Counted from the stretch's first letter, positions 1-12,867 are shown. The stretch is 64,000 nt of DNA from Heliocybe sulcata (GCA_004369045.1 ML213510.1:445979-509978), one strand, 5' to 3'. Notes: a model not told the origin generated them from the letters alone. Program-made: numbers and translations.

Positions 1-186
1 ACTAGAGGGGATTGTGTAGTGGGTCTCGCAGGAGGGAGGCAAATATCAGACGCGAAATGGGCGGCGAGGCGCGAATCATGCCATTATGTAATATCCAAGA
101 AAGGCAATTTATAGCCTCTCCGCGTCACGCCTCCTGCTGCGACCTTGGATCGAGCTCGACGTCGGCGACGCTGTGAACGGGATACA

Positions 187-3100
187 ATGCCTTATTACAA
201 TTTGAAGGGTGAGTAGAGTATTGCTACTGAAAGAGCACTGCTCAAATTTTGGCATACTAGCCCTGATAAAGGCCATACGGGCGTGCAAAGTGAGGTTGTC
301 AATATACCGGCACCGCTGCAGAATGTAACTTCTTGCGCTTAGACTGTCGCAGATGAACGGGCCTTAATCCAGCAAGAGTCTGCCGCTATCCGAGCCTCGT
401 TCAGGGAAGAGGACACCTATGCAAGATATAATAATATCGCGAAACTCTTGTACATCCATATGCTCGGCAACCCCGCGCATTTCGGCCAGATCGAATGTCT
501 GAAGCTCGTAGCAAGTCCTCGGTTTGCAGACAAGCGGCTGGGATACCTTGGGATTATGCTTTTGCTGGATGAGAACCAGGAGGTCCTTACGTTGGTCACA
601 AACTCCTTGAAGAAGTGTGTGCCTATGCCGGTGGTTGTTCATCGAGCCTTACTGATACTCCACGTCCGGCGCAATAGTGATATGAACCACACGAACATGT
701 ATGCTGTCGGTCTGGCCCTATGTACTTTTGCAAACATTGCTTCCGAGGAGATGTCACGCGACTTGGCGAATGAGATTGAGAAGTTGCTGGGGTCAAGTAA
801 CACATACATCCGGAAGAAGGTGCGAGTCTTTCTCTCCGATACTTGGCAATCACCCAGAATGTCACTGGCTACAGGCCTCTCTATGTGCCCTCCGGGTGAT
901 CAAGAAAGTCCCTGAGCTTACCGATCACTTCACGTCGAAGTGCAAGCATCTTCTAACTGATCGGAACCACGGAGTCCTGTTGACTGCCACAACACTTGTC
1001 ACAGAGATGTGTCAAACTGATCCGTCCTGTCTGCCAGAGTTCAGAGAAGTGAAATCTCATCCTCGCCATGATAACTACTAGGCTTAACGTCTTGATCTAG
1101 GCAGTACCCCTACTTGTACGACAACTGAAAGGACTGGTTACTACGGGCTATAGCGCAGAACACGATGTATCCGGAATCGCAGATCCATTTTTGCAGGCCA
1201 AGCTCCTCCGGTTGCTTCGCATCCTGGGCAGGGGTGACCAGCAAGCGAGCGAAACGATGAACGACATCCTCGCTCAGGTAATACCGCCAGCATTGCTCTG
1301 TCTATACGCAAACTAAGACCCGTTACCATGCAATAGGTGGCAACAAACACAGACGGAACCAAGAACGTCGGCAACTCAATCCTGTACGAGACCGTGCTGG
1401 CCGTCTTGGATATCGAGGCAGACAGCGGCCTGCGTGTCATGGCGATCAATATTTTGGGCAAGTTCCTCAGCAACCGAGATAACAACATCCGGTAAAGTGC
1501 AATCCACTATCGTCTACGGTTCTCTGGATTTTTCGCTCTACCCCCGGTTGTACCGTGCTCAATGTCGATCTTGAGCATTGCTTGACACGCGAGGAGCATA
1601 GCGACTGATCCAGTCACCCACTGAAAGTCAGCGTAATCCTAATCAATCTCTTAACATAGATATGTCGCCCTCAACACTCTTAACAAGGTAGTCTCGATGG
1701 ACACCAATGCCGTCCAACGACACCGGAACACTATCCTCGATTGCCTACGTGATGGCGACATCTCCATCCGGCGGCGCGCCCTCGAACTCTCTTACGCCCT
1801 CATCAACGAGCAGAACGTCCGCCTCATGGTCCGGGAGCTCCTCGCCTTCCTTGAGGTCGCGGATGACGAGTTCAAGCTCGGTATGACGACGCAGATTTGT
1901 TTGGCTGCGGAGCGCTTCGCGCCGAATAAGCGCTGGCATATAGACACGGTACTTCGGGTGTTGAAATTGGTACGCAGTCTCATACGAGCGCGGATGCAGA
2001 TGGACGGCCCTGATCTACTTCTGTAGGCCGGTAATTTCGTCCGCGAGGAGATTTTGTCAGCGTTCATTAGACTTGTGGCGCATACGCCTGAGTTGCAGGC
2101 GTACACCGCGTCCAAGCTGTATCTTGCCCTCAAAGCGGACATTTCCCAGGAGTCGCTGACCTTGGCTGCGACTTGGGTTATCGGAGAATATTGCGAGGTC
2201 CTGCTCGAGTCTGGGATCACCGACGAAGAGCAGGCGAGACCGGTCCGTAACATAGCCTTCACTCTTTGGTAGACCACTTGGCTCACAAACCACCTCCACC
2301 AGGTAACCGATGTCGAAGTCGTCGATCTTCTAGTCTCCGTCCTCGACTCTGCCTACGCGAACTTCCTCATCAAGCAGTTCGTGCTCGCAGCGATCACCAA
2401 AATCTCTGCGCGCCCCATCAGCGCCGCCCAACAAGAGCGGATTGGCACGTTGCTTGCGAGTTATACGACCCATCCGGATTTGGAACTTCAGCAGAGAGCT
2501 GTAGAGTTCGCAAGCTTGTTTAACCTTGGGGAGCTCAGGAGTGGCGTCCTTGAGAGGATGCCCCCGCCGGAACTCAAGGCGACGGTCCTTGGTGTTGGTG
2601 AGTCGGAAAGAAGTTTGTGCGGTGTTCTATCTGACACGCTGTACAGTCAGCGAGAACAAGCCTGTTGGGTCGACTCAGACAGGCAAGGAGGTAAGATATG
2701 TTATCAGGACTCAATTACCTCCGTCCTGACGTGTCTTATCTTAAAAGGCTGACCTCCTGGGAGACGAAATCTCATCCAGCTCAGCACCTGCAACGAATGG
2801 CACGGCGCCGTCTACACGGACCAACGAAGATCTTCTCGCGGAGATCTTCGGCTCTTCTGCCCCATCTGCCCCAGTCCCTGGCGCTTCTGAGCCCACATCA
2901 CCAGTCTCCCCTCCAGGACAGAAGAAGGCGTCCACTATCGACGACATCTTGGGTCTTTTCGACTCGACACCTGCACCCACTACTTCGTCCCCGGTACCGG
3001 CCCCGGTTTCGCAGATGTCCTCGGCATTCTCGCTACCACAGACGCAGACGCCGCCTCCAGCTGCCCAACCGGCCGCACCACGTCTGCAATCGTATACTGC

Positions 3101-3551
3101 CTATGAGAAGAACACTTTGAAGATCACCCTGACGCCTCAGCCGAACGCAGCGCGACCAGGTGTAGTGAACATCCTGGCGAGGTTCCAGGTAACGGCCGGG
3201 CAACCTGTTGAAAGCCTTGTCTTTCAAGCTGCTGTACCGAAGGTACCTAACTTAGTGCGAATGTCAATGTGGACGAACGCTGACCTTAATCCCATCTGCA
3301 GACACAACAGCTACAAATGCTGCCCATGTCGAATCCGACCGTCAACCCTGGGTCTGTAGAGACGCAGCAGATGCGTGTGATAGCGCCACCAGGGGTGAGC
3401 AACGTCGTACTCGCTGCTGTTCCTCTGCTAACGTGATCTTCAGAGCAGTATCCGGCTTCGCTTACGGATATCGTATTCCTCAGCGGGCCAGGCAGTGCAG
3501 GACCAAGTAGACTTCTCAGGATTCCCGCCAGGCCTCACAGGCGGTTCATGA
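187..3551 (+). CDS. APL4: AP-1 complex subunit gamma (gamma-adaptin)
   Basis: Large subunit of the clathrin adaptor AP-1, which sorts cargo between trans-Golgi and endosomes. Joining about 14 exons gives roughly 840 residues. The start [18 protein letters not shown] is the adaptin N-terminus, followed by the trunk motifs [36 protein letters not shown] and [13 protein letters not shown]. After the trunk (to about residue 600) comes a Ser/Pro/Thr-rich hinge containing a clathrin-box-like DDILGLFD. The C-terminal ear begins near [13 protein letters not shown] and ends PPGLTGGS before TGA. The ATG at 187 is chosen because the first intron (209 onward) joins it in phase to the conserved [10 protein letters not shown] exon. 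Introns are about 50-65 nt apart from one of about 170 nt near 1.5 kb. It converges on the SF3B1 gene, 131 bp away. The family assignment is secure; single exon edges are read by eye. Confidence 0.95.
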
Positions 3552-3682
3552 TGTACCATAGATATCGCTCTCGGTTCCGTATTGGTATGCATACCTAGGT
3601 GGCTGTCGCTGCATTGAGTGACTCAAAAAGACTGGTCTTTATCTGACGATACAAATACAGAAAGAGACGCAAACCGTATAAA

Positions 3683-6600
3683 CTATATAAAGACCTGCAA
3701 CGCATATCTGTCGTACACATTCTGGCCTTCGCTGAGCTCGCCGACGTCGGGATAGAATGGTACGAGCGCATCGGCTGCTCCCAGATAGAGAGAGTTGTAA
3801 ATCCGCCAGTAAACCTAGTGGATTGATCAGCATTTTCAGCACGATTCGACCGCTGAATTACTCACCTCTCTAACCTTCCGAGCAGGGTGGAACAGGCCTT
3901 GCATGACGTAGCTCAATAATACACCAGGTCCCAGTGTAACCCGCATGGACTCGATAGCGTCCATAACTGCACCGATAACATGCGGGGAAGTCTCGAAGCA
4001 GTTGGGCCAGACGAGGTTCATCAAGTGCAGCATCGAATCCTCGCACCCGAGACCTGCGACACCGAGAGCCAAGTGCTTGACGATGGTGCTCGCTGTCTGA
4101 CGGTGTACGAGGTCACGGTCCGTGAGAGCGTCCTCGAGCATCGTGACGACCGAATCAACGTAGTACGCCGATTGCGGACCGACGTATTCGAACACGAAGG
4201 ACAGAGCCTTCAAACAACCTGTCCGAACGTTCAATTCGGCCGTTCGGTATTCATTGAGGATAGCGGGAATGCAAGTGAAGGCTACAAAAGGAGTGATCAG
4301 CTTATACCGTATGGATGCCATTGCACAGATACTCACGACCACAAGTCTCAGCAACAATAGCTATGGCGACGGTACTGCAGACACGGCTCTGACGCTCTTG
4401 AACACGTAAGTTCGTTAGGAGGACTTGCAAGACGTCCTGAGGACCCAAACTCTTCGCAATATAGCCGAAAGAGTTGACAGCCGCTCTCCGAATGGCCTTC
4501 TTATGTGCCTTCAACAGGTCCAAGAGCTCGAAGCAAATCCGCATCCATTCACGAGCAGGAACCATCTCAGCGCCACGATCAGCTAAGCGAAAGTCAGTAA
4601 GGAAACAAAAATAAATGATGCAAGAGTGCTCACCGATACGACCAATCAAGTTGATCGACGCTTCCTGCACCTTCTCGTGTCGATTGCGCAAAATGGGTGT
4701 CATACGAGGTACTGAATAAACCGAGTCAATGACGACTTCAGAAAAAGTACGAAGCACTCACAAAGGTCCTTCACAGGAGGGTTCATCTGAGTCATACCCA
4801 CAACGTTGGCAATGGCACCCTCCGCCGCAATGATACTTCCCAGCGTATCGGGGTACTCCTCACCAAGTTGCTCGAAAAGAACAAGACCGAGCTTGCTAAG
4901 CAGCTGGTCCTCGCCACATTGCTTGATGACAATCGCAAGGCGCGTCGTGAGGTCCGCAGCTTGCTGGCGAACCTTCGCGCTCTTGTTGTTCAAGCGCCAC
5001 AGGATGGTCGACACAATCTGGGTGAGGTAGGGTTTGACCCGGATGCCGAGAGCATTAACGACAGTACCGAAACCATCCAACATGACCTGGTCTTCGGTAG
5101 TCTGCTCTTGGAAAGAGTAGATGATACCGTCGACCAGACGGACCTCCAGGCGCTCGTCGATGTCCGATGCTCCCAACGATGCAATAACCTTCGTGATGGT
5201 CTCCATTACCATCTTGCGATACGGCTCGGCCTCGTCCTTCAGATCATTGACAACGCGGCCAACAATTTCCGAAACACCAGCCTTCTGTGCCAACTCCACG
5301 GTAGTCTCGACGACCTGCTTATAGTTGCGGCGATCAAGTGCCATTCGACGGACCCAGAACGCCTTGAAGAAGTCGGGCAGAATGTCCTGCTTGATGTAAT
5401 GAGGGGTAACACCCTCCGTGGCAGCGCATTGTTTCACGACTTTCAGGACAATCTTCTTCATCTCTTCATCCGAAGTCTGGAACTCACGTATGAGAATGAC
5501 GGTGACTTCCTTCGTATAGTAGGAGGCATACTCGGGGTCCATAAGGGGGATGATGAATCCAATGGCCTTGAGGAATGCCGCGAGACCCTTGCCACGGTGC
5601 AGACGAATACCGAGCCAGAGAGGCTTCAGAACGTTGTCAAAAGACTCGATACCATAAGGCGCTGCAGCCTCCGCAAGGGCTGCCAGCGCCAAGGCAGTCA
5701 TCGTCCGCACTTTCTGCTGCTCGTCTTGTAATCCATGAGCAACACAGTCGACGAGATTACGCAAGTGGGGTAGGACAGCGCAGCCCATCATGATGGCAAT
5801 CTGTTGGACAATACGGATACCAGTGTGGCGAGCCTGCCATGACTTCTTCGAGCGACATACGGCCTTTAAGAAGGGTAGGAGAGATGGGATACCGAGGGCA
5901 GATGCAACGACGGAAAACGCGCGTGCGGTGGTATTACGCACGTATTCGTCAGCATGGTCGATATCTGGACGCATGGTCGAGATCATGTGCGCGAGACCAG
6001 CTGCCTTTGACAGGTTAGATATGATCTCGCGACCTTCAACACGAGCATAGTAATCTTCGTCGATCAGCAACGGCTCGATGACGACGAGAATTTTGTGGAC
6101 ATAGGGCCGGACGAGGTCGTCGAGTTTGTAGAGGACACGGTCGATGACTTTCACCAGCAAGTGGCGCTCCTGGTCTTCCAAAGTGCGCTCCATGAGAAGT
6201 GGCAGGATCTTGTCGAACAATGGCCCAGCACCGAACTCACGTGCCTTGTCAGTGATTTGGCGTAAGGCAGTTTTACGAACAGGAGGAGTACCATTTTTGA
6301 TCTTGAGAAGGAGGCGCATAATCTTACGCTCTTTCATCTCGTCCACCGAGAGCTCGGTCTCATCCTCCTCTTTCAGAATTTTGGCGAAGTATTGAGCATC
6401 TTCGGGCTTGAAGAATGCGAGATTGCCAACTCCAGGGATTTCAGTGGGTAGTTCAGGTGCAAGACCGGCTGCGGCAGCGACGGCTGCAGCGTCCGAGCTC
6501 TCCTTTATCTCAAAACCGCCCAAGCTCGTCGATATCGGAGTCGCTGTAAGTGAGCGGGGAGCGACAAGTGGAGCATATCCAGGCGGCGGGGTCACAATGC

Positions 6601-7324
6601 TGTAACCTTGGGAGGGCAGGATAGCGTCCAATTCCTCGTCCGTAAGGTACCGATTGTGCTTGTCCTCACTCATGATTCCCGGAGCGTTCATGATAATGGG
6701 AATAGGCGGAGCATCGGGTTGAGCTGCAGGTGTCTGATCCCATCGCGAGCGTTTGGGAGTCTCGCCGGGACCTGCACTCACATCCGCGGGTGTAGCATCC
6801 CATCGCGAGCGGCGCTTCTTCGGTGCTGAGGATTCCAGCGCCTGATCAGACCACTCCTTGCTGTCCGTCTTGATATCCTCCATCTTCTCGTCTTCGTCGC
6901 CAACATCCCACCGCCGTTTGCGCCTCGACCCAGCGGCAGCTGCAAGTTCTTGAGCAGCGGCCTGAATCTCGGCTCTTGGAGGCGTCCTGTCGAGATCCAT
7001 GTTCTCCTTCCCTTCCTCCTTGTCCTGCTTCTCTTTGTCCTCGATGAGCCTCTTTACCCGCTGCTCCTCCTTCTCCAGCATCTGCAACCGCATCGCCTCT
7101 TTGTAACCAGAGTCATCTCCATCCTTGAAAGCGTCGCCACTCTCGTTTGCAACGCGATTGAAACGCTTGTTGTGATAGTCCGACTGTCGAGCAGCTATTT
7201 GGCGCTTAGACGCCGTCTCTGCAAAGGGATCGACATCCTCTTCCTCGGCGAGCTCTGCAAACTCTTGGAGGACTTCCTTGGGTGCAGTAAACGAGTCAAC
7301 CAACCTTGGCGTTTCTTCCGACAT
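3683..7324 (-). CDS. HSH155: Splicing factor 3B subunit 1 (SF3b155, U2 snRNP)
   Basis: Core HEAT-repeat subunit of the SF3b complex, which binds the U2 snRNA-branch-site duplex in the spliceosome. The product is about 1,130 residues. The N-terminal third is disordered and has RWD motifs of the U2AF-ligand type ([24 protein letters not shown]) and the sequence [20 protein letters not shown] repeats fill the rest, with very strong matches such as [26 protein letters not shown] and [17 protein letters not shown] long first exon (to about 4761) is followed by short 3' exons. The last exon begins [17 protein letters not shown] and ends RYALQVFI before TAG at 3683. The start at 7324 ([12 protein letters not shown]) is preferred over an in-frame ATG 39 bases upstream, whose added residues look like untranslated sequence. 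The residue matching human K666 is arginine; those matching R625 and K700 are unchanged. Confidence 0.96.
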
Positions 7325-7734
7325 TGCTGTAGCGGTGATTACAGAGGAAGGTATAAGAGGCAAGGGCCCGCTGTAGTCGGAAGTGTGGATAGAGCAAGCT
7401 GATTAAGGGCTGGGTCAGAGGCTCTACGCTGTCCCGATTAACACTACGAAATAAAGCTCCGCTTGAAAATACGTATACCCATGGCAGCCAGGTCTAGTAC
7501 CAGTCGCGAATTCGAATTCGAAAACAGTGGAAATGCAAGCAGCAATATGGCTTCCATATGCATACACTACAGGCCGTCCTTGTACCGTACCAAAACGAAA
7601 ATCTGCGCCTTACTTGAGCATCGCTGAGGATAGTCTCTTCTATGCTCTTCCTCGCACGAACGGCTGCGGTTCGTTGCGCTGCAATTATGATTACATCTGA
7701 TAAGCTCGTCACCGCAGCAATACCTCTTTGATTC
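7325..7734. other. Divergent intergenic region, SF3B1 / F-box gene
   Basis: 410 bp between two divergent starts, so it should hold both promoters. No clear TATA box or repeat was seen. A minus-strand open frame (7494-7736) lies here but has no family features and would overlap the F-box start. Confidence 0.5.
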
Positions 7735-9491
7735 ATGTCTACGAGAGCGTTCCTGGAAGCAAAACTTGCATTATATTTCGCCTATCAACCTCTTCTTGTC
7801 ATTCCCGATGTCAGGTATGTATTTATTCCCAGATGTGTGCTTGAAGTAACCGCGGGACGCTCGCTAGAAGATCATATACTTTCAAAGACGTATGCGTTGG
7901 ATCAAGCGCTAGGCCTTCCATCCGAGCTTTGGCTTGAGGTGCTAGAGGCTCCGAAAGCTCCTGAAGACATCAGTCAAGCAGAATTGCGAAGTACCCTGTC
8001 AAATGTCTCGAGAGTTTGTCGTCATCTCTGCGAGATAGCGAGGCCCATCTTATTCGGCGATATGCGATTTAGCGGCATATTAGACGACAATGAATTCTCG
8101 GTCGATCGCCATTTGGGCTGGTGCGCCCATGTTCGGGCCCAGGAAGCGGAGCCACATTCTCTTGCATCCTATGTGCGGTCCTACACGCTGTCGGAATGGT
8201 CGAACCGGCAACAGTTGCTTTCCGACCAGGATCCTTCAGGACCCAGCGTTCTCCGGGAACATATTCAGGTCCTGCCTCTACTATCCCACCTTCAGGACCT
8301 TCGTTTGGAGTTGGTGTCATTGCAAGACGCAGATATCGACATTGTGTTCTCCCTAGACGGACTTCAATCCTTGCGTCTTATCAGATGCAAGTGGCTGCAA
8401 CCAAAGCGACGCCTCGAAGTAACTAGTGCAATGCCACGTCTCAAGACATTCGAGCACAGACAAGACTACTCGACCATGGGCGATTTCTTTGTAGAATATA
8501 TGCCCAAGGTACTAGAGGTCGTCGTTACACCCGCTCTACGGAGCTGGAAGACTGATGACCAGGCACTCGCTCGCAATTTCCTACTATCCGATTCACTTCT
8601 GGTGGACGATTTGCAAATCCCCGTGCAGAAAGATGATCTTCCATTATTATCCAAGTTTCTCAACCGAATGCCCTCTATCGTCGTATTCAATATGGTTGGC
8701 CTTGGCAGCCTTTCTCGAGATGAATTCCAGGAGTTCGATCTGGAACCCACGGCATTGCCTAATCTGCGCAGCCTCCGGTGCCCATTGGGATTGCTTCCAT
8801 CATTTCTGCCTGGTCGTCCCATTCGCAAGCTACACATACAGGACTACGCCCCCAGAGCAGTGCGCCGGACATTTAGGCACTTCGAAGTTGACGCGCCATC
8901 ACTCGTTGCGGTCAAACGGACGACATGCGCTATTGAAGAATTGACTGTACCTATGTCAATATACGACAATGTGGCCCTAGAGGACTATTTCCCTACCCTG
9001 AAGTTGCTACGAATTGATGATGATCGTGGTGTGAGTTTTTTTGATATTCGACAATCATGAAGAGACGACCCATCCTGTTGCAGTTACCCTTGCTCATCAA
9101 GAGCCACAATCCTGAAGTGGACGAGCTCCAGTGCAATTGCCACCAGGACGATCCCGACGAGAGCGATCGCCTGGGCAGTTATGGCCTTGACTTGCGAAAG
9201 CAAAGGGAACTGCTGCTGCAACTGCAGAACGCCTTCCCAGAAGTGACCAAAGTCGCCGTTACGTGGTCCAGCATCCGGTGGCGTCGGTCAGACGCCACTA
9301 GTACGGATTGGAGACCATTCGTAGCGGACCGGGATTCGTTGCGTACTCGGCTCTTAATGGCCGTCAAGTATCCCGAATTGACTCCCCTCAGACTGGTGGA
9401 TGAAGACGGCTGCATAGCGAATGTGTTTCGCCCAGATGAGATGACCCCTGCTCTGCACGCAATGTTCCAACCCGCAGAGCAGTCGCAGTGA
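7735..9491 (+). CDS. F-box protein with leucine-rich C-terminal region
   Basis: Probably a substrate adaptor of an SCF ubiquitin ligase. About 565 residues from two exons; a 53-nt intron (9031-9083, GTGAGT to CAG, phase 0) joins the long first exon to the C-terminal one. The F-box-like element is near residues 60-110: LPSELWLEVLE followed by VSRVCRHLCEIARPILFGDM, the usual layout in expanded basidiomycete F-box families. After it come irregular leucine-rich strands such as LSHLQDLRLELVSLQDADID and LDGLQSLRLIRCKWLQ, as expected of an LRR-like substrate domain. The substrate cannot be told. The first 50 residues before the F-box are atypical, so the true start may lie further in or on another exon. 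It converges on the membrane protein gene at 9605. Confidence 0.75.
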
Positions 9492-9604
9492 AACATGGGA
9501 CCAGATCAACTGAGGAGCTCCTTGTTCAGCTTTATTCGTGAGTTCGGCAATCTACCTAGCAATAAATAATATAAATAATACAAACAGCGGTACAGATACA
9601 AATC

Positions 9605-11667
9605 TCAGAATCCAAAGACCTTACAAACATCGGTACAATGCGAATGGTCCTTCCTCACTGTATGATAAATGACGTCTCTCCCATACTGCAATGCATCCGC
9701 CAAGGAGGATTCGGTCTTCATATTGTGCTCGACTATCGGTGTGACGCCGTCTCCGTACTCCTGTGAGTGTACCTCACAATGAGAAGGACCATTCTCCCTC
9801 GCTGTCTCTCTGCAGGTTGCGACGTTTTCCCTAAACTTGATGTGCGAGTCGAGAAGCTGATGTGGCCGAGGCAGTTTGTGGGCCAAACAGCCTAGCTCGA
9901 TCGTCCCAGTTATGCCATAATTGTCGTAGGTAATTCCAACTATGTCGCCTACAGCAGCGGCCCCTGCCTTCTGCCTGTCGAACTCGAACACGCCGTCTAT
10001 TGCGGTGGGCTTGCAAGAATGGACTGTCGTTAATCCCAAGAAGCTGTCACCCTGCTTCTCGTCTTTAGCGAAGGGGTCGACAACGGCAGCAAGCGATATG
10101 CCACCCAAGACCCAGGGGTTCGCCCCCAAGATCAGACCTTGCGCGGCATAAATCTCTTCCACAACTGACCATGGTAGTTTCACTATGCGCAGGCGCTCCC
10201 TGACCTCGGGCGATATCTCGTCCAGTTCACAGAAGACTCTACGACAGGCTGGTTGGAGTAGATCCCGCGGTGCGACCTCTGACAAGACGTCCAAGTTCGC
10301 TAGCTTGATATGCCGCTCGACGCCATGGCTGTTCAGGAGCTTGCTCTTGGCGGAAGCGACTGCGAAGTAGACAATGTCCCTGGGAAGACATTGTGGAGGC
10401 CAGTTGTCAAAATCGATTTTGACAGGGATGGCAGGCGCTAACGAGCCGCAGACCGCGTATAGCAAGGTGGGTCGTCGCATCCCCAAGATGCGCGGCCGGA
10501 ACGCCCATAGCACGTAGCGCACTACAAGGATACCGATCTGGCTTCCCAGCCAGGCATAGGATCGCCACGTGTTTGCTGCGCCCAGCAAGAGGTAGTTCGT
10601 GATGTAAGCGACAAGCGTGATGGCGGTCGCCATCCCGCTCAGCGCGCGGATGTACCACAGATCGCCGCTGCGTGAATAAGTGCTCTTGTCGCGCGACTGC
10701 CACATGATTCTACCCGGGCGACCTTTCAATGTTATCACCGTGTCCCCCGCCTCCACAATGCGTAAGGGGCCCTGTCGTGACGCTAAGTCGGATATGCACG
10801 CAACGCCCAGGGGATTCAGTGTCTGGAGGAGCAATGGTATTATGCATCCCCCAAGAAGCGTAGATGCTACCAACATGGCGAGAGCAACGTTCTCGAGTGT
10901 GGAGCCAGCGACGCTGGTCCGGAGCAGTATTGATGAACAGCAGCCAATAGCGAGGGTAACCAATGTTACGAAACTCCTTCCTAGAACTTCACGTATCGCT
11001 CTTGGGCCTGCAAATGGGCAGATGGAGTACCCTAGCATTACCACATGCGGGCGGATCCACGGCGAAGAATCGACATGCACTTGGCCCAGCAACAAGTCCT
11101 CGTCGTCCTCCCAGGTCGCAGGCCGATCCGCAGCGCCGACATTGCACGATGCCGCCGCTTTCTTCGTTCGTCCATTCGTATATGCCCTCAATCCACCCAG
11201 CTCCATCCCAGCATTCTCCGCTGCCGAGAGCCCTGACGCAATCTTCGCATACACCCTGACTGCACCCACGATACCAAAGATCGACCAGAACGCAGACATG
11301 CGCTCCCAGTCCGTTGACTTTGGATCAGAGAGCTTCTTCTCGACCGAATCGGCGGCGAAGAGACTGAGCACGGCGCTCAAATCCTGGAAATTGGCGACAA
11401 TGTCGCCCAGGCCAGCGGAGGCTTGGGAGTCTGCATCCGAACCAGCATCAAGCACGTCGAAGGGGATGCCATAGCATGGTGTTGCAGCTAATAGTCCCGG
11501 TAAGAGAGCCGGTGATATCCACCACTGGAAAAATAGGTATTTAGCGAAGAACTCCTCGAGAGCCGTCACCATACCTTCCTGCCTTGTACAGGAGCTGCGA
11601 TCATGGTGGTGCATGAGAAACAAGGAACTACGGAGGAATCCTTTTTAACCACACTAGACATAGACAT
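9605..11667 (-). CDS. Multi-pass membrane protein, unknown function
   Basis: About 670 residues in two exons with a 50-nt intron (11525-11574, phase 0). I recognise no named family. Hydrophobic stretches include WWISPALLPGLLAATPCYG, VTLVTLAIGCCSSILLRTSV, VALAMLVASTLLGGCIIPLL, ALSGMATAITLVAYITNYLL and a segment around GSQIGILVVRYVLWAF, so four to six membrane spans are likely in the first 400 residues. The C-terminal 270 residues are soluble, with cysteines and histidines near the end. Large proteins with this pattern are common and uncharacterised in Agaricomycetes. The start at 11667 (MSMSSVVKK) is the first ATG in the exon that splices correctly. An open frame further upstream (ATG at 11970) with one hydrophobic segment could be an extra 5' exon, but I found no phase-matched junction. 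Confidence 0.7.
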
Positions 11668-12524
11668 CAATAACCATAGCGCCGGAGCATGATAGTACGT
11701 AAAGGACTTTGGAGCAGGTGAGCTCAAGAGTGAACATTGCGTACTCACTACGGGAGCTCAGCCCGTGCGTGATGGTTGGAAAGTTCGGCTATGGTTGTCG
11801 AGGACCCTTGGCATTAATCCGTTGGAGTTGGGATTCCGCAAAGATCGTAGCAGTTCCCGAGAGCAAAGGAATAAAACAGGCGAACAACCAATCAGGAGCA
11901 AAGTCGCCATCACAAGATCGCATGCCAGGGAGCAAGCGATGATCTTAGCGCCCGAGCGGAACCCGTTCATGCTCGCGCCAAAGCAGCTGATCACGTCGAG
12001 GCACTTTAGTACACGGACTCTTACCGGACCTCGCGGGATCTCAGGAACGATGCGCCGCTGGCGCCTGTCAGTTACGCGAGAGGGACTAGCAAGTATGCTC
12101 AGTACCTTGAACCTTCCTGCCTCGTTGAAGCGACGGTCACTCACTCACGAATCTGAATCGATACTAACGCGATCGTGGTTCCTGGATAACCCCAGCAATC
12201 AAGATGACGGCGGACGTCTTGCATAATACGTGAGCACTCTATGAAGTGTCCATACTTCCATGAATTTCCCTCCGGAAGCCCGACTACACCTGGGCCCGAC
12301 AACGGTTGTAGATGCCATCGATACGTAGAGGATCCCTGGTTGACCGTCCCAAGATGAAAGCTTCTCCCAGTCGGAAATGAGCTGACGAACGGGAGAGGCA
12401 CAGCTCCGCGGGATGTGTGCCGAGCCCTGGCTCGCGTGCACCCACATATCGAGGTCGATTCTTGCGGACTTGAGATATGACATCTGGCTTTGAGAGAGTG
12501 AAGGGCGTCGGAATGACGTGCCCT
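11668..12524. other. Intergenic, no confident gene
   Basis: 857 bp. On the minus strand a frame from an ATG at 11970 encodes about 70 residues with one hydrophobic stretch (SLACDLVMATLLLIGC). It may be a missed 5' exon of the membrane protein gene or chance. Nothing else is supported. Confidence 0.4.
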
Positions 12525-12867
12525 CTATCGCCCATTAGCTGTGTGACTCGATGGCGACGTAGCCCCGGCGCTCTCTCTCCTCAGTTCCTGGATAACCGCC
12601 TGCGCGTGTCAGACCGCACGCGAACAGCTGGATAAAATGAAATGAACCTACCGCCAGAGCCTCGGGATTGACGCCGCTCTCAATCATGTTGACACATGTC
12701 GCGAGTGTTTCTTTGTCCAGCTGGGTGTTCAGCAACTGGGAGATCTCGTGCAAAACTGCGATAGAGACCAGGAAGACATCACTGGACAATGAATAAGCCT
12801 GTGTATATGAGGACTCACTGTCTAGTGTCTGCTCTGCGGAAGCATGCCGGTCTACCTCTCTTGACAT
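12525..12867 (-). CDS. MZT1: Mitotic-spindle organizing protein 1 (MOZART1)
   Basis: Small adaptor that binds GCP subunits and helps recruit and activate gamma-tubulin complexes at spindle poles. Three exons (12819-12867, 12652-12755, 12525-12599), separated by GT-AG introns of 63 and 52 nt, give 75 residues in one open frame. The core reads [18 protein letters not shown], then [20 protein letters not shown]. It aligns with human MZT1 motifs (LLEISRILNTGLDMETL, GINPEALSSVIKEL), including NPEAL and the leucines of the three helices. The first intron ends A|TT, creating the isoleucine of ILHEI; without it the frame gains an unrelated hydrophobic insert. The length matches the family (about 70-85 residues). 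Both short terminal exons are easily missed by gene finders. Confidence 0.9.

Noticed and set aside
4868-5731. 287-codon plus-strand open frame
   Set aside because: It is the antisense shadow of the SF3B1 HEAT repeats; the opposite strand is highly conserved.
7361-7363. Earlier in-frame ATG for SF3B1
   Set aside because: Adds 13 unconserved residues; the ATG at 7324 begins the conserved-looking N-terminus.
7494-7736. Minus-strand frame as an upstream SF3B1 exon
   Set aside because: No phase-matched junction to the SF3B1 exon, and it would overlap the start of the F-box gene.
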